From Kistimonas asteriae (GTDB lineage Bacteria > Pseudomonadota > Gammaproteobacteria > Pseudomonadales > Endozoicomonadaceae), in NCBI RefSeq assembly GCF_018263925.1, contig NZ_JAEVHF010000006.1, forward strand, positions 62,001-126,000: a stretch of DNA of 64,000 nucleotides, written 5' to 3'. Positions 16,047-25,570 of the stretch are shown in pieces. Numbering within the stretch: the stretch's first letter is position 1; every line of letters begins with the position of its first letter. Below the pieces are notes generated by a model. The model was not told the DNA's origin and did no database searches. It worked only from the letters and a program-made list of their open reading frames with translations. The translations under genes and the position numbers were made by a program.

Positions 16047-17507
16047 ATGTCTGACGCCCGATTCGTCCGTGGCGGGCTTATGCGCCATATCGTTGTCATG
16101 TCGTCTACCAGTGCAATCGGGCTGATGGCCCTGTTCCTGGTCGACCTGCTGGATATGTACTTCATCAGTCTTCTGGGGCATGCCGAACTGGCGGCGGCTG
16201 TCGGCTTTGCCGGCTCCCTGGTCTTTTTCAATACCTCGGTTTCCATTGGTGCATCCATTGCCATGGGTGCCCTTGTATCCCGCTCACTGGGCGCCCGGGA
16301 CATGGCTTCCGCCCGTCGTTTTGGTGCCAGCGCCATGCTGTTTTCCCTGATCATCGGCTCGGTGATAGCGATGGTCATGGTGTCCAATGTTGAGGAGCTG
16401 CTGGCGCTTATCGGCGCCAAAGGGCTTGTTGCCAAAAAAGCGGCTGACTACCTCTGTATCCTGATGCCCAGTGCACCGATCCTGGCCATGGCCATGGCGG
16501 CCAGCGCCGCCCTGCGCGCCACCGGTGATGCCAAGCGCGCCATGTTCGCTACGCTGGCCGGTGGTATTGTCAACGCTATCCTGGATCCCCTGTTCATCTT
16601 CGGACTGAACATGGGCATTGAAGGCGCCGCCACGGCGTCTGTGCTGGCGCGTATCTGCATTTTTGCCATCGCCGCCTATGGCATGGTTTACCACCACGGA
16701 TTGATGGCACGACCACACTGGCAGGATTTTCAGTGCAACCTGAAACCCATCGCGATCATTGCCCTGCCCGCGATTCTTGCCAATATCGCCACGCCGTTTG
16801 GCAACGCCTTCGTGACACGATTTATTGCTAACTTTGGTACGGATTATGTGGCCGGGTTTGCGGTCATCGGTCGTCTTATTCCGGTGGCATTCTGCCTGCT
16901 GTTTGCCATCTCCGGTGCTGTCGGCCCGATCATTGGTCAGAACTTCGGCGCCCAGCGTTTCGATCGGGTGCACCGAACCCTGTTCGACGCCCTGCTGCTT
17001 GCAGCACTCTACAGTATTGTCGTGTCCCTGCTGCTCTGGCTGCTACGTGATCCTCTCATTCATGCTTTTGGTTTACGGGGAGATTCCGCGGAACTGTTTG
17101 CCCTGTTCTGCCCCTGGGTAGCCATGAGTTTTGCGTTTAATGGCGCGCTCTATATTGCCAATGCGTCGTTTAACAACCTGAATCGCAGTTATTGGGCAAC
17201 CTTGTTGAATGCAGGGAAAGCCACCATTGGCACCATTCCGTTTGTCGTCTTTGGTGGAAAAACGTTCGGTGCCGAAGGTGTGTTGATCGGTCAGGCCGTT
17301 GGCAGCATTGTGTTTGGTATCGCAGGATTCCTGTTGGCCGCCAGGCGGGTGCATCAACTGAAAGTCTGCCATGAGCGGAAAGAGGAAGAAGCAGTGATCG
17401 AGCCGGCCATGCCACTCATGCCCTTCTGTTCATCTCGCGCTTATATGATGGAAGATGCCCAACTTGACGTGGAAGCTGCGGAAGATACTGACACAAAGCA
17501 GCTTTGA
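16047..17507 (+). CDS. MATE-family efflux transporter (second copy)
   Basis: This 486-residue inner-membrane exporter of the MATE family has about 12 membrane segments in two halves. Family features include VDLLDMYFISLLGHAELAAA near the N-terminus and GGIVNAILDPLFIFGLNMGI in the middle. A ~50-residue charged tail (ERKEEEAV... to TDTKQL) extends beyond the usual end. It is not a close duplicate of the MATE protein at 1697-3070. The MscS channel starts 58 bases after it on the same strand. The substrate is unknown. Confidence 0.9.
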   Translation: MSDARFVRGGLMRHIVVMSSTSAIGLMALFLVDLLDMYFISLLGHAELAAAVGFAGSLVFFNTSVSIGASIAMGALVSRSLGARDMASARRFGASAMLFSLIIGSVIAMVMVSNVEELLALIGAKGLVAKKAADYLCILMPSAPILAMAMAASAALRATGDAKRAMFATLAGGIVNAILDPLFIFGLNMGIEGAATASVLARICIFAIAAYGMVYHHGLMARPHWQDFQCNLKPIAIIALPAILANIATPFGNAFVTRFIANFGTDYVAGFAVIGRLIPVAFCLLFAISGAVGPIIGQNFGAQRFDRVHRTLFDALLLAALYSIVVSLLLWLLRDPLIHAFGLRGDSAELFALFCPWVAMSFAFNGALYIANASFNNLNRSYWATLLNAGKATIGTIPFVVFGGKTFGAEGVLIGQAVGSIVFGIAGFLLAARRVHQLKVCHERKEEEAVIEPAMPLMPFCSSRAYMMEDAQLDVEAAEDTDTKQL

Positions 17508-17565
17508 AGAAACAAGATCAAAACTATACTACCGCAAACGTCTATTTAACCAATGAGGTTTGTGA

Positions 17566-18402
17566 ATGAGCGCGGATATTGTTAATCAGGCCAGTGACTG
17601 GGTCGCCCGCAACGATACCATCTTGCTGCAGTACATTATTAACCTGGCCGCTGCGCTGCTGACTCTCCTGGTGGGCTATATCGCTGCCAAAATGATCAGC
17701 AGCACCATGGTTCGGGTCATGGAAAAACGACGGGTCGACACCACCATCACCCGTTTCTGCGGCAACATGGCCCATTACGCCATCCTGACCTTCGTGGGCA
17801 TCGCCGCACTCGGACGGATTGGTGTCCAGACCGCTTCATTCGTCGCCATCATCGGTGCCGCCGGCCTTGCCATTGGCTTGGCTCTGCAGGGTTCACTGTC
17901 CAACTTTGCCTCCGGCGTCCTGCTGATTCTGTTCCGGCCTCTCAAGACCGGTGAATATGTGGAAGCCGCTGGTACCGCCGGTACCGTGGAATCCGTACAG
18001 ATCTTCACCACCGTGTTGATGACGCCTGATAACAAAATGGTTGTTATTCCTAACGCCAATATTCTCAATGGCAATATCATCAACTATTCCCGTACCGGCA
18101 CCCGCCGGGTGGATCTGGTGATTGGTGTCAGCTACAAGGCCGATCTGGCACAAACCAAGGCAGTGTTGCAAAGCGTACTGGAGAAAGAAAGTCGTCTGTT
18201 GAAAGACCCTACCCCCACCATTGGCGTCAGCGCATTGGCAGATTCTTCTGTGAATTTCGTCGTACGTCCCTGGGTGAAGACAGAGGATTACTGGGATGTG
18301 TACTTTGACCTGCACCAAAACATCAAGATTGCGCTGGATGAAGCCGGCATAGAGATACCCTTCCCACAGATGGATGTTCATCTGGAAAAAGTGGCGGCCT
18401 AA
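17566..18402 (+). CDS. mscS: MscS-type small-conductance mechanosensitive channel
   Basis: This 278-residue channel is the same size as E. coli MscS (286). Three membrane helices are followed by the beta and C-terminal cytosolic domains. The pore helix GAAGLAIGLALQGSLSNFAS (about residues 97-116) and the downstream FRPLKTGEYVEAAG and VVIPNANILNGNIINYS are diagnostic. It opens when membrane tension rises and releases solutes on hypo-osmotic shock, which suits a marine or host-associated cell. It starts at ATG 17566 after an ATGAGGT site, and a perfect hairpin terminator follows. Confidence 0.93.
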   Translation: MSADIVNQASDWVARNDTILLQYIINLAAALLTLLVGYIAAKMISSTMVRVMEKRRVDTTITRFCGNMAHYAILTFVGIAALGRIGVQTASFVAIIGAAGLAIGLALQGSLSNFASGVLLILFRPLKTGEYVEAAGTAGTVESVQIFTTVLMTPDNKMVVIPNANILNGNIINYSRTGTRRVDLVIGVSYKADLAQTKAVLQSVLEKESRLLKDPTPTIGVSALADSSVNFVVRPWVKTEDYWDVYFDLHQNIKIALDEAGIEIPFPQMDVHLEKVAA

Positions 18403-18406
18403 AACC

Positions 18407-18440
18407 AATCCCCCTTAATCCGATTAAGGGGGATTATATT
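18407..18440 (+). terminator. Terminator after mscS
   Basis: A near-perfect 14-base inverted repeat (18407-18420 with 18422-18435; core ATCCCCCTTAATC) is followed by an AT-rich tail. Confidence 0.85.
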
Positions 18441-18765
18441 ACACTTGTATAACGACGCAGCGAAATAACAAAGCTCATTCGCTATATAAAAAAAACTTAC
18501 TATTAATATTAAGCCTATAAAATAAAAAAACATTATAAAAAAATCTTAAACAAAAAATAAGAAGCATTAAAAAAAGAAAACGTCCCTTAAAACAACATCA
18601 ATACAAGAACAACCCCAAAAAATCAAATATCATAAACAGTATACGGGCACTTAATAGAACATCTGTCTAATAACAAAAAAAACTGCTTACGATAAAATCT
18701 AAGCAAGTCAGACAAAAATAAATTTTTATTCATAAATCATATAACTTATAAAATGAGGACGAACA
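18441..18765. promoter_or_regulatory. AT-rich gap upstream of the 805-aa protein
   Basis: About 325 bases of extremely AT-rich sequence with many A-runs and no coding frame of note, unlike the surrounding GC-balanced genes. It must hold the promoter of the gene at 18766. Such curved A-tract DNA is typical H-NS binding sequence, and an H-NS-family gene is present at 58196. Silencing by H-NS is inference. Confidence 0.5.
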
Positions 18766-21183
18766 ATGAAAATCAGGACCCCTCCCATCATTGGAAAAAA
18801 CGTAAAGGAAACCGAACGGCCAGATTTTAATTTTAACAAAGGAAAAATAATCAGCTCAAAAGGCAGATGGAAATCGCCAACAGGAACTAAGCGTGACATT
18901 TCAACCTTTTTTCACAAAAAGTTGCTTCCGAAACAGCATCGCGTAGACACCTTAGACAAGAAGAGAGAGCTTTGTGACGATTTTTCCATTAAAGTTCTAG
19001 GCGTTGCTTCGCCAGATAAACCCAAAGAGATTGCCGAAGAACTGGACTCAAAAACATCCATGAGTGGTGATGGCGACTTCCAACTTGACCCCCTTGAAAA
19101 TCCAATTATTGAAAGGCTTCTTTCTCCAAGTGAACAATTGGTAGAAGAGTTAGAAACAGCCCATGATGAGTTAAATAAATTTAAAGGGCAACGATTAGAT
19201 GATACTGATTTCACACTGGTAGACACCATCACGTTTCAGGACAATATACAACGAAACCTGCACTTCAGAGTTCTGGAAGAAACCATTCATCACGTCAAAA
19301 GCCCAAAAAGCCTGAAGTATATTTTAGATACTATGAATAGCAAGGTAATGAATCATTGCCTGACTAAAAATCAGCGATCACAGCTCAAGCAAGCACTACA
19401 AGACAGGATGGCTGATTTATACCAACCGACACTCACTACACTGCTGGACCAGCAGACAACGGTATCAGGCAATAACCACGAACGAATAGCGGCCTGGGAA
19501 CAGTCTCTTGCTGGCATACACGATTTCGTTGTGGCAGTGAAAGCGATAAATCCAGATCTTCTGAACAAAAAAACAATACCTAACGCTAAAGCACAAGATA
19601 GAAGCCTCATAAGAAACCGCATGGAACATGGCTTGCAACAAGTCGTTGTTGAAATGGTCAACATGAATGTTGGGGTCGATAAATCACAACAGTGCGTTCA
19701 GCATGTCAATGCGCTCATGAAAACCTTCGTTGATCCGGTGGTGCATGCAACCTCAAAAGGTCCAACGAAACGCATGCAACAGGTTTGGAAAGGGCTTGAG
19801 CCTGGATATGACCAGCTTTCTCAAAAAGCCCTATCAGAACAAACCCTTTGTGAAACGTGCTGGACTCAAATGAAAGCTCTGGACAGTGTATCCGATACGC
19901 TGAAAGAGATGAGAGAAAAACGCAATCTGTCGACCCAGCCAGACTTTCCCAAGAAAAATAAGACTAAATGGCGTAAAGAAGCCGATAAGCTTGAAAAAAA
20001 GTGGAACAGTCAAATAGCTCAGCTTAGAGCGAATATCAGCACACTGGAAAGATCGGAATTACCGGCACTGAACAAATTTATTCTTGAGTTCCAAGAAACT
20101 TTCTCAACGCTACACCAAATGGGATCGGAAGCCATTCATATGAATAAAGAAAGAATGGCTGAGAGTTTGTTCCAGTTGGAACACAATGAACTCGCCACCC
20201 ACATTGCATTCGACCCCAATAAACCGTTATTCATGCCTCCAAAAAGTATGGCTATGGATGCAGAAGATAATACACCACCACCTCGTCCACCCAAAATGCC
20301 TAAGCGATCTGCGCCTAAAAAACCAACAACACCGCCCCCAGCAATACCGGTGGCGGTTTCAACCAAACCTGTTATTACGCGCCCTGAACACACCGAGGAA
20401 CGCGGTTCATATCCTGACACCAAAGCGGCGGCAGCCATGCAGCCCTCCTCACCTCCGCCGTCTACAGAGCAAGAGACCCAAAAAGCGCCGGTCACTGTAA
20501 TGGATGAGTTAAAACAGCAGCAGGCTAGAACACATGAGGCGCCAAAGGCCAGCGAAACTATAGTGCCTCAAACAACGACACAGCCACCTGCGCCACCAAT
20601 AACACCTGCACCTAAGGATCCAGCGGCGCCACCACCACCACCACCACCACCACCACCACCGCCGCCACCGCCGCCACCGCCACCAACGGATCAAGCGCAG
20701 GAGACAAAACAAAACACTGCGGCGCCACAGCAGGATCAACCGCAAGTGCCGAAACCAAACGTGGGGGCTGCAGCGTCAATGGATAGTGGTCTCCGTGATG
20801 CAATCCATAAATTTAAAAAAGAAGGGTTAAAACCGGTAGCTACGAAATCAGAGAAAAATCCCACACGCTCAGACAAGGATTCGGTATCTACAGAAAATGA
20901 GTCAGACCAAGATTCGGTATCTGCAGTAAATAATAGAGTGCATAACCGCCGACTAGACATTGCGACTGTTTTACATGAGAAATACGCAGATATTGACTGG
21001 TCACTCTCTGAAAAGGAGATTATTAAAGAGTTCGCAGATGAAATTAAGGACTATTACAAACTCGACGAAGCGGTTCTTAACGCCTATGCAAAACAGCTCT
21101 ACGACCTTGGTGAGTTTGCAGATGATGAAGATGTTGAAGACATTATAAAACCATTACGCCAACCACCTTCTGCAACAGTATAA
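18766..21183 (+). CDS. Large proline-rich protein with beta-thymosin/WH2-like motif; candidate host-actin-binding effector
   Basis: This 805-residue protein belongs to no full-length family I recognise. Residues 1-500 are mostly helical and charged, with coiled-coil-like stretches (about 120-160 and 380-470). Residues 500-660 are proline-rich, with SH3-ligand-like PPPRPPKMPKR (about 509) and a run of 19 prolines (622-640). Residues 680-699 read IHKFKKEGLKPVATKSEKNP, close to the actin-binding part of thymosin beta-4 (I-x-K-F, LKKTET, EKNP), a WH2 relative that binds G-actin. The C-terminal 80 residues are helical and acidic (FADDEDVEDII). A GAGGA site precedes ATG 18766. There is no Sec signal. 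Polyproline (profilin-binding in actin regulators) followed by a WH2-like motif suggests an exported actin-binding protein; function and secretion are inferred. Confidence 0.8.
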   Translation: MKIRTPPIIGKNVKETERPDFNFNKGKIISSKGRWKSPTGTKRDISTFFHKKLLPKQHRVDTLDKKRELCDDFSIKVLGVASPDKPKEIAEELDSKTSMSGDGDFQLDPLENPIIERLLSPSEQLVEELETAHDELNKFKGQRLDDTDFTLVDTITFQDNIQRNLHFRVLEETIHHVKSPKSLKYILDTMNSKVMNHCLTKNQRSQLKQALQDRMADLYQPTLTTLLDQQTTVSGNNHERIAAWEQSLAGIHDFVVAVKAINPDLLNKKTIPNAKAQDRSLIRNRMEHGLQQVVVEMVNMNVGVDKSQQCVQHVNALMKTFVDPVVHATSKGPTKRMQQVWKGLEPGYDQLSQKALSEQTLCETCWTQMKALDSVSDTLKEMREKRNLSTQPDFPKKNKTKWRKEADKLEKKWNSQIAQLRANISTLERSELPALNKFILEFQETFSTLHQMGSEAIHMNKERMAESLFQLEHNELATHIAFDPNKPLFMPPKSMAMDAEDNTPPPRPPKMPKRSAPKKPTTPPPAIPVAVSTKPVITRPEHTEERGSYPDTKAAAAMQPSSPPPSTEQETQKAPVTVMDELKQQQARTHEAPKASETIVPQTTTQPPAPPITPAPKDPAAPPPPPPPPPPPPPPPPPPPTDQAQETKQNTAAPQQDQPQVPKPNVGAAASMDSGLRDAIHKFKKEGLKPVATKSEKNPTRSDKDSVSTENESDQDSVSAVNNRVHNRRLDIATVLHEKYADIDWSLSEKEIIKEFADEIKDYYKLDEAVLNAYAKQLYDLGEFADDEDVEDIIKPLRQPPSATV
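20629..20685 (+). repeat. CCN trinucleotide tract coding 19 prolines
   Basis: Nineteen Pro codons in a row: ten uninterrupted CCA codons (20629-20658), then a mix of CCG and CCA. As a trinucleotide repeat it can change length by slippage without breaking the reading frame, so the proline run could vary between strains. Confidence 0.9.
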
Positions 21184-21194
21184 GTAATATATGC

Positions 21195-21227
21195 ATTGGT
21201 ATAGATTATTCTATACCAATGTTTTTT
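21195..21227. terminator. Terminator between the 805-aa gene and the DeoR gene
   Basis: A 10-bp stem ATTGGTATAG / CTATACCAAT with a 6-base loop is followed by G and six T. It lies between convergent genes. Confidence 0.9.
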
Positions 21228-21233
21228 CTGTTT

Positions 21234-21998
21234 TTATGCTGACACAAGATGAAGATTAATCTCAGCTTTTATTAGGGTTTCATGACTGTAATCCGGCAAA
21301 TGACTGTCTGTCACCACCAAGTCAAATTTTTCCAGCCCCATAATCCGATGAAATGAATAGCGGCCATACTTTTCGCTGTCAGCCACCAGAATCCGGGTAC
21401 CCGCCCGTTCAAACATCTTGCGCTTCAGTTCTGCCCGATCTTCTGTCGGCGTCGTCACACCACGTTGCAGGTCCCATGACGTACAGCCAATAAACGCCAA
21501 TTCAACATTCAAATCATCCAGGAAGTGCTGCACATTACCTCCCAGGCTCGACTGAGTTCGTTCATCCACCTGGCCACCAGCGATATGCACTTCAATGTTA
21601 CGGTAGCGGCACAGAAACAACGCCTGGGCAAGGTCAGTCGTCACCACCCGAATGCGGCGATCCACCAGCTGGCGCGCAATTTCCATGCAGGTGGTACCGG
21701 CATCCAAAAGAATGGACTGACCATCAGACACCAGCGACGCCGCATAGCTGGCAATGGCGTGCTTTTCTTCCGGGCAACGGCTCTTGCTCTCTTCACTGTG
21801 CGGCTGCGTATTGATGAACTGACCGATCGTCGCACCGCCATGGGTACGGCGGATCATTCCCTGCTCTTCCAGCTTGCTCAGATCCCGTCGGATGGTCATG
21901 CTGGATACATCAAGAATACCTGCCAGTGTTTCCACATTGGCATATTCATGCTGACGGAGAAAACTGAGAATGCGCTCGCGTCGTTCAATCGCTAACAA
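21234..21998 (-). CDS. DeoR-family transcriptional regulator
   Basis: This 254-residue repressor is of normal DeoR length. The N-terminal helix-turn-helix (about residues 6-56, including LAGILDVSSMTIRRDLSKLE) is followed by the C-terminal sugar-phosphate isomerase-like sensor domain with DAGTTCMEIARQL, VTTDLAQAL and FIGCTSWD. DeoR proteins sense phosphorylated sugars and repress catabolic operons. No sugar operon lies beside it, so its targets are elsewhere or unknown. Confidence 0.9.
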   Translation of the reverse strand: MLAIERRERILSFLRQHEYANVETLAGILDVSSMTIRRDLSKLEEQGMIRRTHGGATIGQFINTQPHSEESKSRCPEEKHAIASYAASLVSDGQSILLDAGTTCMEIARQLVDRRIRVVTTDLAQALFLCRYRNIEVHIAGGQVDERTQSSLGGNVQHFLDDLNVELAFIGCTSWDLQRGVTTPTEDRAELKRKMFERAGTRILVADSEKYGRYSFHRIMGLEKFDLVVTDSHLPDYSHETLIKAEINLHLVSA

Positions 21999-22250
21999 TG
22001 GACTACCTATTCGTTTGTCTTAAGACCTGAGTAACAAGACCGATCACGCCGGCTAAAACACTTTAGTCTACTCGCAATGTGCAGGCTTTCCTGTCCGTGA
22101 ATGCCGAGCATTTACACAACATCAAACCCAATGATGTTCGAATTACGACAAAGGGTATGGTATCGATCATTGTCCCCATGGCAACCGTCTGTATGGAAAC
22201 CCTGTAAACCGTTATCATCACGCCACTAGACGACTGAAATACAACCTCCC

Positions 22251-22646
22251 ATGAAACTCTATCGCCCCCTCGCCCTCCTGCTCATCGTCAACCTGCTGTG
22301 CAACTACTGGTTGTTTATCTTTGCTTTTCGCTGGCAGCCACTCACAAGACTGTTTACCGAAGGACATTGGGACGGTGAAAGTGTAGGCGTCGCCATCGGA
22401 TTAACGGCGCTGATCTGGTGGCTGGTAACAATTATCGGTCTGTGGCGTCAGTACCCCTGGGCTCTGCCTAATTTTGCGGCTTTCGCATCGGCTCTGGTCA
22501 CATGCCTGTCTGTTTCAGTGATTCCCTTCATACCGTCGTTTTTTTCTGCCAAGGCCGGCAGTTTTGTCGCCATGACGCTTAATTTCGGCCTGGCCTGCCT
22601 GGCACTCGCAGTCTGGTGGAATGAAAAAACAGACACCAACACTTGA
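22251..22646 (+). CDS. Hypothetical membrane protein, 131 aa
   Basis: This 131-residue protein has four hydrophobic segments (about 5-25, 45-65, 72-95 and 100-122), with a short charged loop ending WDGESVG before the second segment. No family was recognised. It starts at ATG 22251 and is followed by a strong inverted repeat. It stands alone, divergent from the DeoR gene. Confidence 0.65.
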   Translation: MKLYRPLALLLIVNLLCNYWLFIFAFRWQPLTRLFTEGHWDGESVGVAIGLTALIWWLVTIIGLWRQYPWALPNFAAFASALVTCLSVSVIPFIPSFFSAKAGSFVAMTLNFGLACLALAVWWNEKTDTNT

Positions 22647-22662
22647 TGCGACTGCTTCTCCC

Positions 22663-22706
22663 CAGGCCTGTGATACTCGAACAGTGTAAAGCGCATCACA
22701 GGCCTG
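22663..22706 (+). terminator. Inverted repeat after the 131-aa membrane protein
   Basis: A perfect 12-bp inverted repeat (CAGGCCTGTGAT / ATCACAGGCCTG) with a 20-base loop lies 16 bases after the stop codon. There is no T-run, so termination is likely but not certain. Confidence 0.5.
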
Positions 22707-23137
22707 ACGGGCACTCACTAAGACGTGACAAGTTAACTATCTCCACGTAAATAACGTCATAAACAATATTCACTGTTCAAAGAAAGCATCCCGTCTTGAC
22801 CTGACAGGCTCATGGTCTACTTTTGACTAACGGTTGTTTTTATAGCGAGGTGGGTTTATGGCAACGATTTGAATCGTCGATCATTACTGAAAAAGGGCAG
22901 TCTTAATGCCCGTGTTTCTCTTGATAAAGTCGCACAGAGAATTGTCAAAAATCAGAGAGTAATCTCAGGCCTTATTGGTATTCCCGTATGAGAGGGCTAC
23001 CTGTTTTTATTTCCTAATCACACCACCCAAAAAGCTAAACAATGCTAAAGAACGTTGTTTCTGCTTGTCATTTCAAACGTCAAATCATGGCCTGAAGAGA
23101 TTCCCAGAAACCTGCCATATCGGCAAAGGTCAGTCGC
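22707..23137. other. Gap upstream of the collagenase
   Basis: About 430 bases. An open frame from 22827 to 22986 has no ATG, contains NRRSLLKKG and has no ribosome site, so I do not call it. The rest is presumably the collagenase promoter; no regulator site was recognised. Confidence 0.4.
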
Positions 23138-25450
23138 ATGAAGTCCCCCGTTCTGTCACTTGCGCCCCTCGTTGCAGCGATCAATCTGCTGTCATTGTCT
23201 CCCGGCTCCGAAGCCTCTTCCGTTGATATCGAAACCAGCCTGATTCATGGTCGTCAGGCAGAAGAAGTTCTTGATGGCAGCCCCCTGCCGCCCAGTAATC
23301 CCCACAGAAAACTGAAGAATCGCGAACTTGAAGAGCAGCTGGAAAACCAGAAAGCTTCGACACTTTCAGTTCTGTCTGGTGCAACAGGATCCACCTGCTC
23401 TACATCAGAGATAGCCCGCCTGGATGGACAACGGCTTACAGAGACAATACGAAAAGCGGATCTGCAATGTATCAATGGGCTGTTCAGTGCAACAGGTTCC
23501 ACCAGCAGGGATCTGTTCCATCAGAACAAAATGATCACGGTAGCCAATGCCGTTTATAGTTATGCCCAAAATTATCCGGGTAACAATTCACAGGGTATGG
23601 AACAGCTCTTCCTTTATCTGAGAGCTGGCTACTATGTGCAGTTTTACCAAAAAGACACGGTCGGTGCATACGACATTCAGCTGGATACGATTATTCAGTA
23701 TGCACTGGATGCCTTCTTTGCCAATCCCAAAACATTCACAGTATCGGATGAAAACGGCAGTGTACTGGGTGAGGCTGTCACTCTCATTGACAGCTCCGTT
23801 CAAAATGCCCGTTATATCTCAATCGTTAAGCGACTGTTAACATCCTATGACCAGCGCTTTGAAGCCAGTAGAAACATGACGGCTGCTGTCAACAATGGTA
23901 TGACCGTACTGTTCCGCGGCCATCAGGTGAAAGCCTTTGTTGAAGCAGTGGAACAGGATAACTCCCTGCTGGATGAACTGTACAACTTCTACAACACAAA
24001 GCAGCATCTGCTGGATACTGATAACGAATACCTGTTGACCAACGTCGTTCGCGAACTGGGACGCTTCCTGCAACACAAATCACTGCAACCCAAAGTTAGC
24101 GGACAGTTAAAAGCCATTGTGAGTCAACAGAAAGGATCGGAAAAAGGTCAACCACTCTGGTTAGTTGCCGCCGAGATGACCTCCTATTATGACAACAATA
24201 ACTGTGACTATTATGGCGTCTGCAACTTTAAACAGGACGTTGAACGTACCGTTCTTCCCTTCCGGCATACCTGCAGCCAGACCCTGAAAATCCGGGCACA
24301 GAATATGTCCGTGCCACAGGCACAATGGGCCTGTGATCAACTCTCAGAACAGGAAGCGTTTTTCCACCGAAAACTCGTCACGAATCATCAGCCTGTGGCG
24401 AATGATCAGAATCAGGACCTGGAGCTGGTCATCTTTGACAGCACCCAGGATTACAAGATGTACGCGGGGCTGCTGTTCAACATCAGTACCGATAACGGCG
24501 GTATGTACCTTGAAGGTGATCCGACAAAAGCCGGGAACCAGGCACGTTTTGTCGCTTATGAAGCGGACTGGCAACGGCCTGAGTTCCACATCTGGAATCT
24601 GCGCCATGAGTATGTGCATTATCTGGATGGCAGGTTCAACATGGCCGGCGGCTTTGGTCGGTCGACGTCTGCCGATACAATCTGGTGGATCGAAGGACTG
24701 GGTGAATACATTTCACACCGCGACGAGTACCCGGAAGCTATAAACTATGCACGCCAAAAGAGCTATCCGTTAAGCACCATTTTCCGCAATACCTACAGCA
24801 GTGGTCAGACGCGCGTCTATCGCTGGGGCTATCTCGCGGTGCGTTTTATGTTTGAACGTCATCCGTCTGATGTCACGGAGATGTTATCCCTCGTTCGCAA
24901 TGATCGTTACGATGACTATAAATCCTGGTTAAACCAGATCGGTAGCCAATATGACAACGAGTGGTATGACTGGCTGGCCTCTGTAAACAGTATAAAAAGT
25001 AACCTTCCTGACCATGGTCCGGCTGACGATGACGCCGTCATTGATAAGGGGGATGAAACCATCCCTGAAATACCAGAGCCAGACGATACAACCCCACCGG
25101 ATACCGCCAGGCCGGGCGTTGATAAGGATGTTAAAAACCCCGTTTTACAGAATGGCGTCACAAAGGTCGGCCTGCATTCAGACAAAAACAAGTATTTCTA
25201 CATTCTCGTACCGCATGGAGCCAAAAATCTCACCTTTACCGTGGATGGCCGAACCGGAAGCGGTGAGCTGGAGGTATTTGTACAGTCTGTTAAATGGCCG
25301 ACAGAGAGCGTCTATGAGTATCGCGAGCAATGTGGACGGGATAAGAAAACCATCACCGTCAGTCCGCTAAAAACCAATGCCTATTATCACGTGATGATCA
25401 AAACCAAAACGCCGTTCAGCGGTATACAGCTGACAGCTACCTATAAATAA
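23138..25450 (+). CDS. Secreted collagenase, peptidase family M9, with C-terminal PPC domain
   Basis: This 770-residue zinc metalloprotease cleaves native collagen outside the cell. The N-terminal 27 residues form a signal peptide. An activator-type M9 N-terminal domain (about 75-380) precedes the catalytic domain, where HEYVH at residues 490-494 is the HExxH zinc site. Glu519 in WWIEGLGEYIS supplies the third ligand, as in Vibrio collagenases, whose block is nearly the same. A Pro/Asp-rich linker (about 625-665) leads to a C-terminal pre-peptidase (PPC) domain (about 675-770) that usually binds substrate. An animal-tissue lifestyle is suggested. It is transcribed alone and starts at ATG 23138. 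Confidence 0.93.
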   Translation: MKSPVLSLAPLVAAINLLSLSPGSEASSVDIETSLIHGRQAEEVLDGSPLPPSNPHRKLKNRELEEQLENQKASTLSVLSGATGSTCSTSEIARLDGQRLTETIRKADLQCINGLFSATGSTSRDLFHQNKMITVANAVYSYAQNYPGNNSQGMEQLFLYLRAGYYVQFYQKDTVGAYDIQLDTIIQYALDAFFANPKTFTVSDENGSVLGEAVTLIDSSVQNARYISIVKRLLTSYDQRFEASRNMTAAVNNGMTVLFRGHQVKAFVEAVEQDNSLLDELYNFYNTKQHLLDTDNEYLLTNVVRELGRFLQHKSLQPKVSGQLKAIVSQQKGSEKGQPLWLVAAEMTSYYDNNNCDYYGVCNFKQDVERTVLPFRHTCSQTLKIRAQNMSVPQAQWACDQLSEQEAFFHRKLVTNHQPVANDQNQDLELVIFDSTQDYKMYAGLLFNISTDNGGMYLEGDPTKAGNQARFVAYEADWQRPEFHIWNLRHEYVHYLDGRFNMAGGFGRSTSADTIWWIEGLGEYISHRDEYPEAINYARQKSYPLSTIFRNTYSSGQTRVYRWGYLAVRFMFERHPSDVTEMLSLVRNDRYDDYKSWLNQIGSQYDNEWYDWLASVNSIKSNLPDHGPADDDAVIDKGDETIPEIPEPDDTTPPDTARPGVDKDVKNPVLQNGVTKVGLHSDKNKYFYILVPHGAKNLTFTVDGRTGSGELEVFVQSVKWPTESVYEYREQCGRDKKTITVSPLKTNAYYHVMIKTKTPFSGIQLTATYK

Positions 25451-25570
25451 CAGCTGAAAAACTCTCACCGAAAGACCGGGATAAGCGGCAAATACATTTT
25501 GCTGTTTCTCCCGGTGAATCCTTACAATGGCATCCGACGTATAGATTGGAATTAGCACAAGGGATTGCCC

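Noticed and set aside
22827..22986. Open frame containing NRRSLLKKG, reminiscent of a twin-arginine signal
   Set aside because: No ATG or convincing start, no ribosome site, and the motif sits in the middle of the frame without a following hydrophobic stretch.
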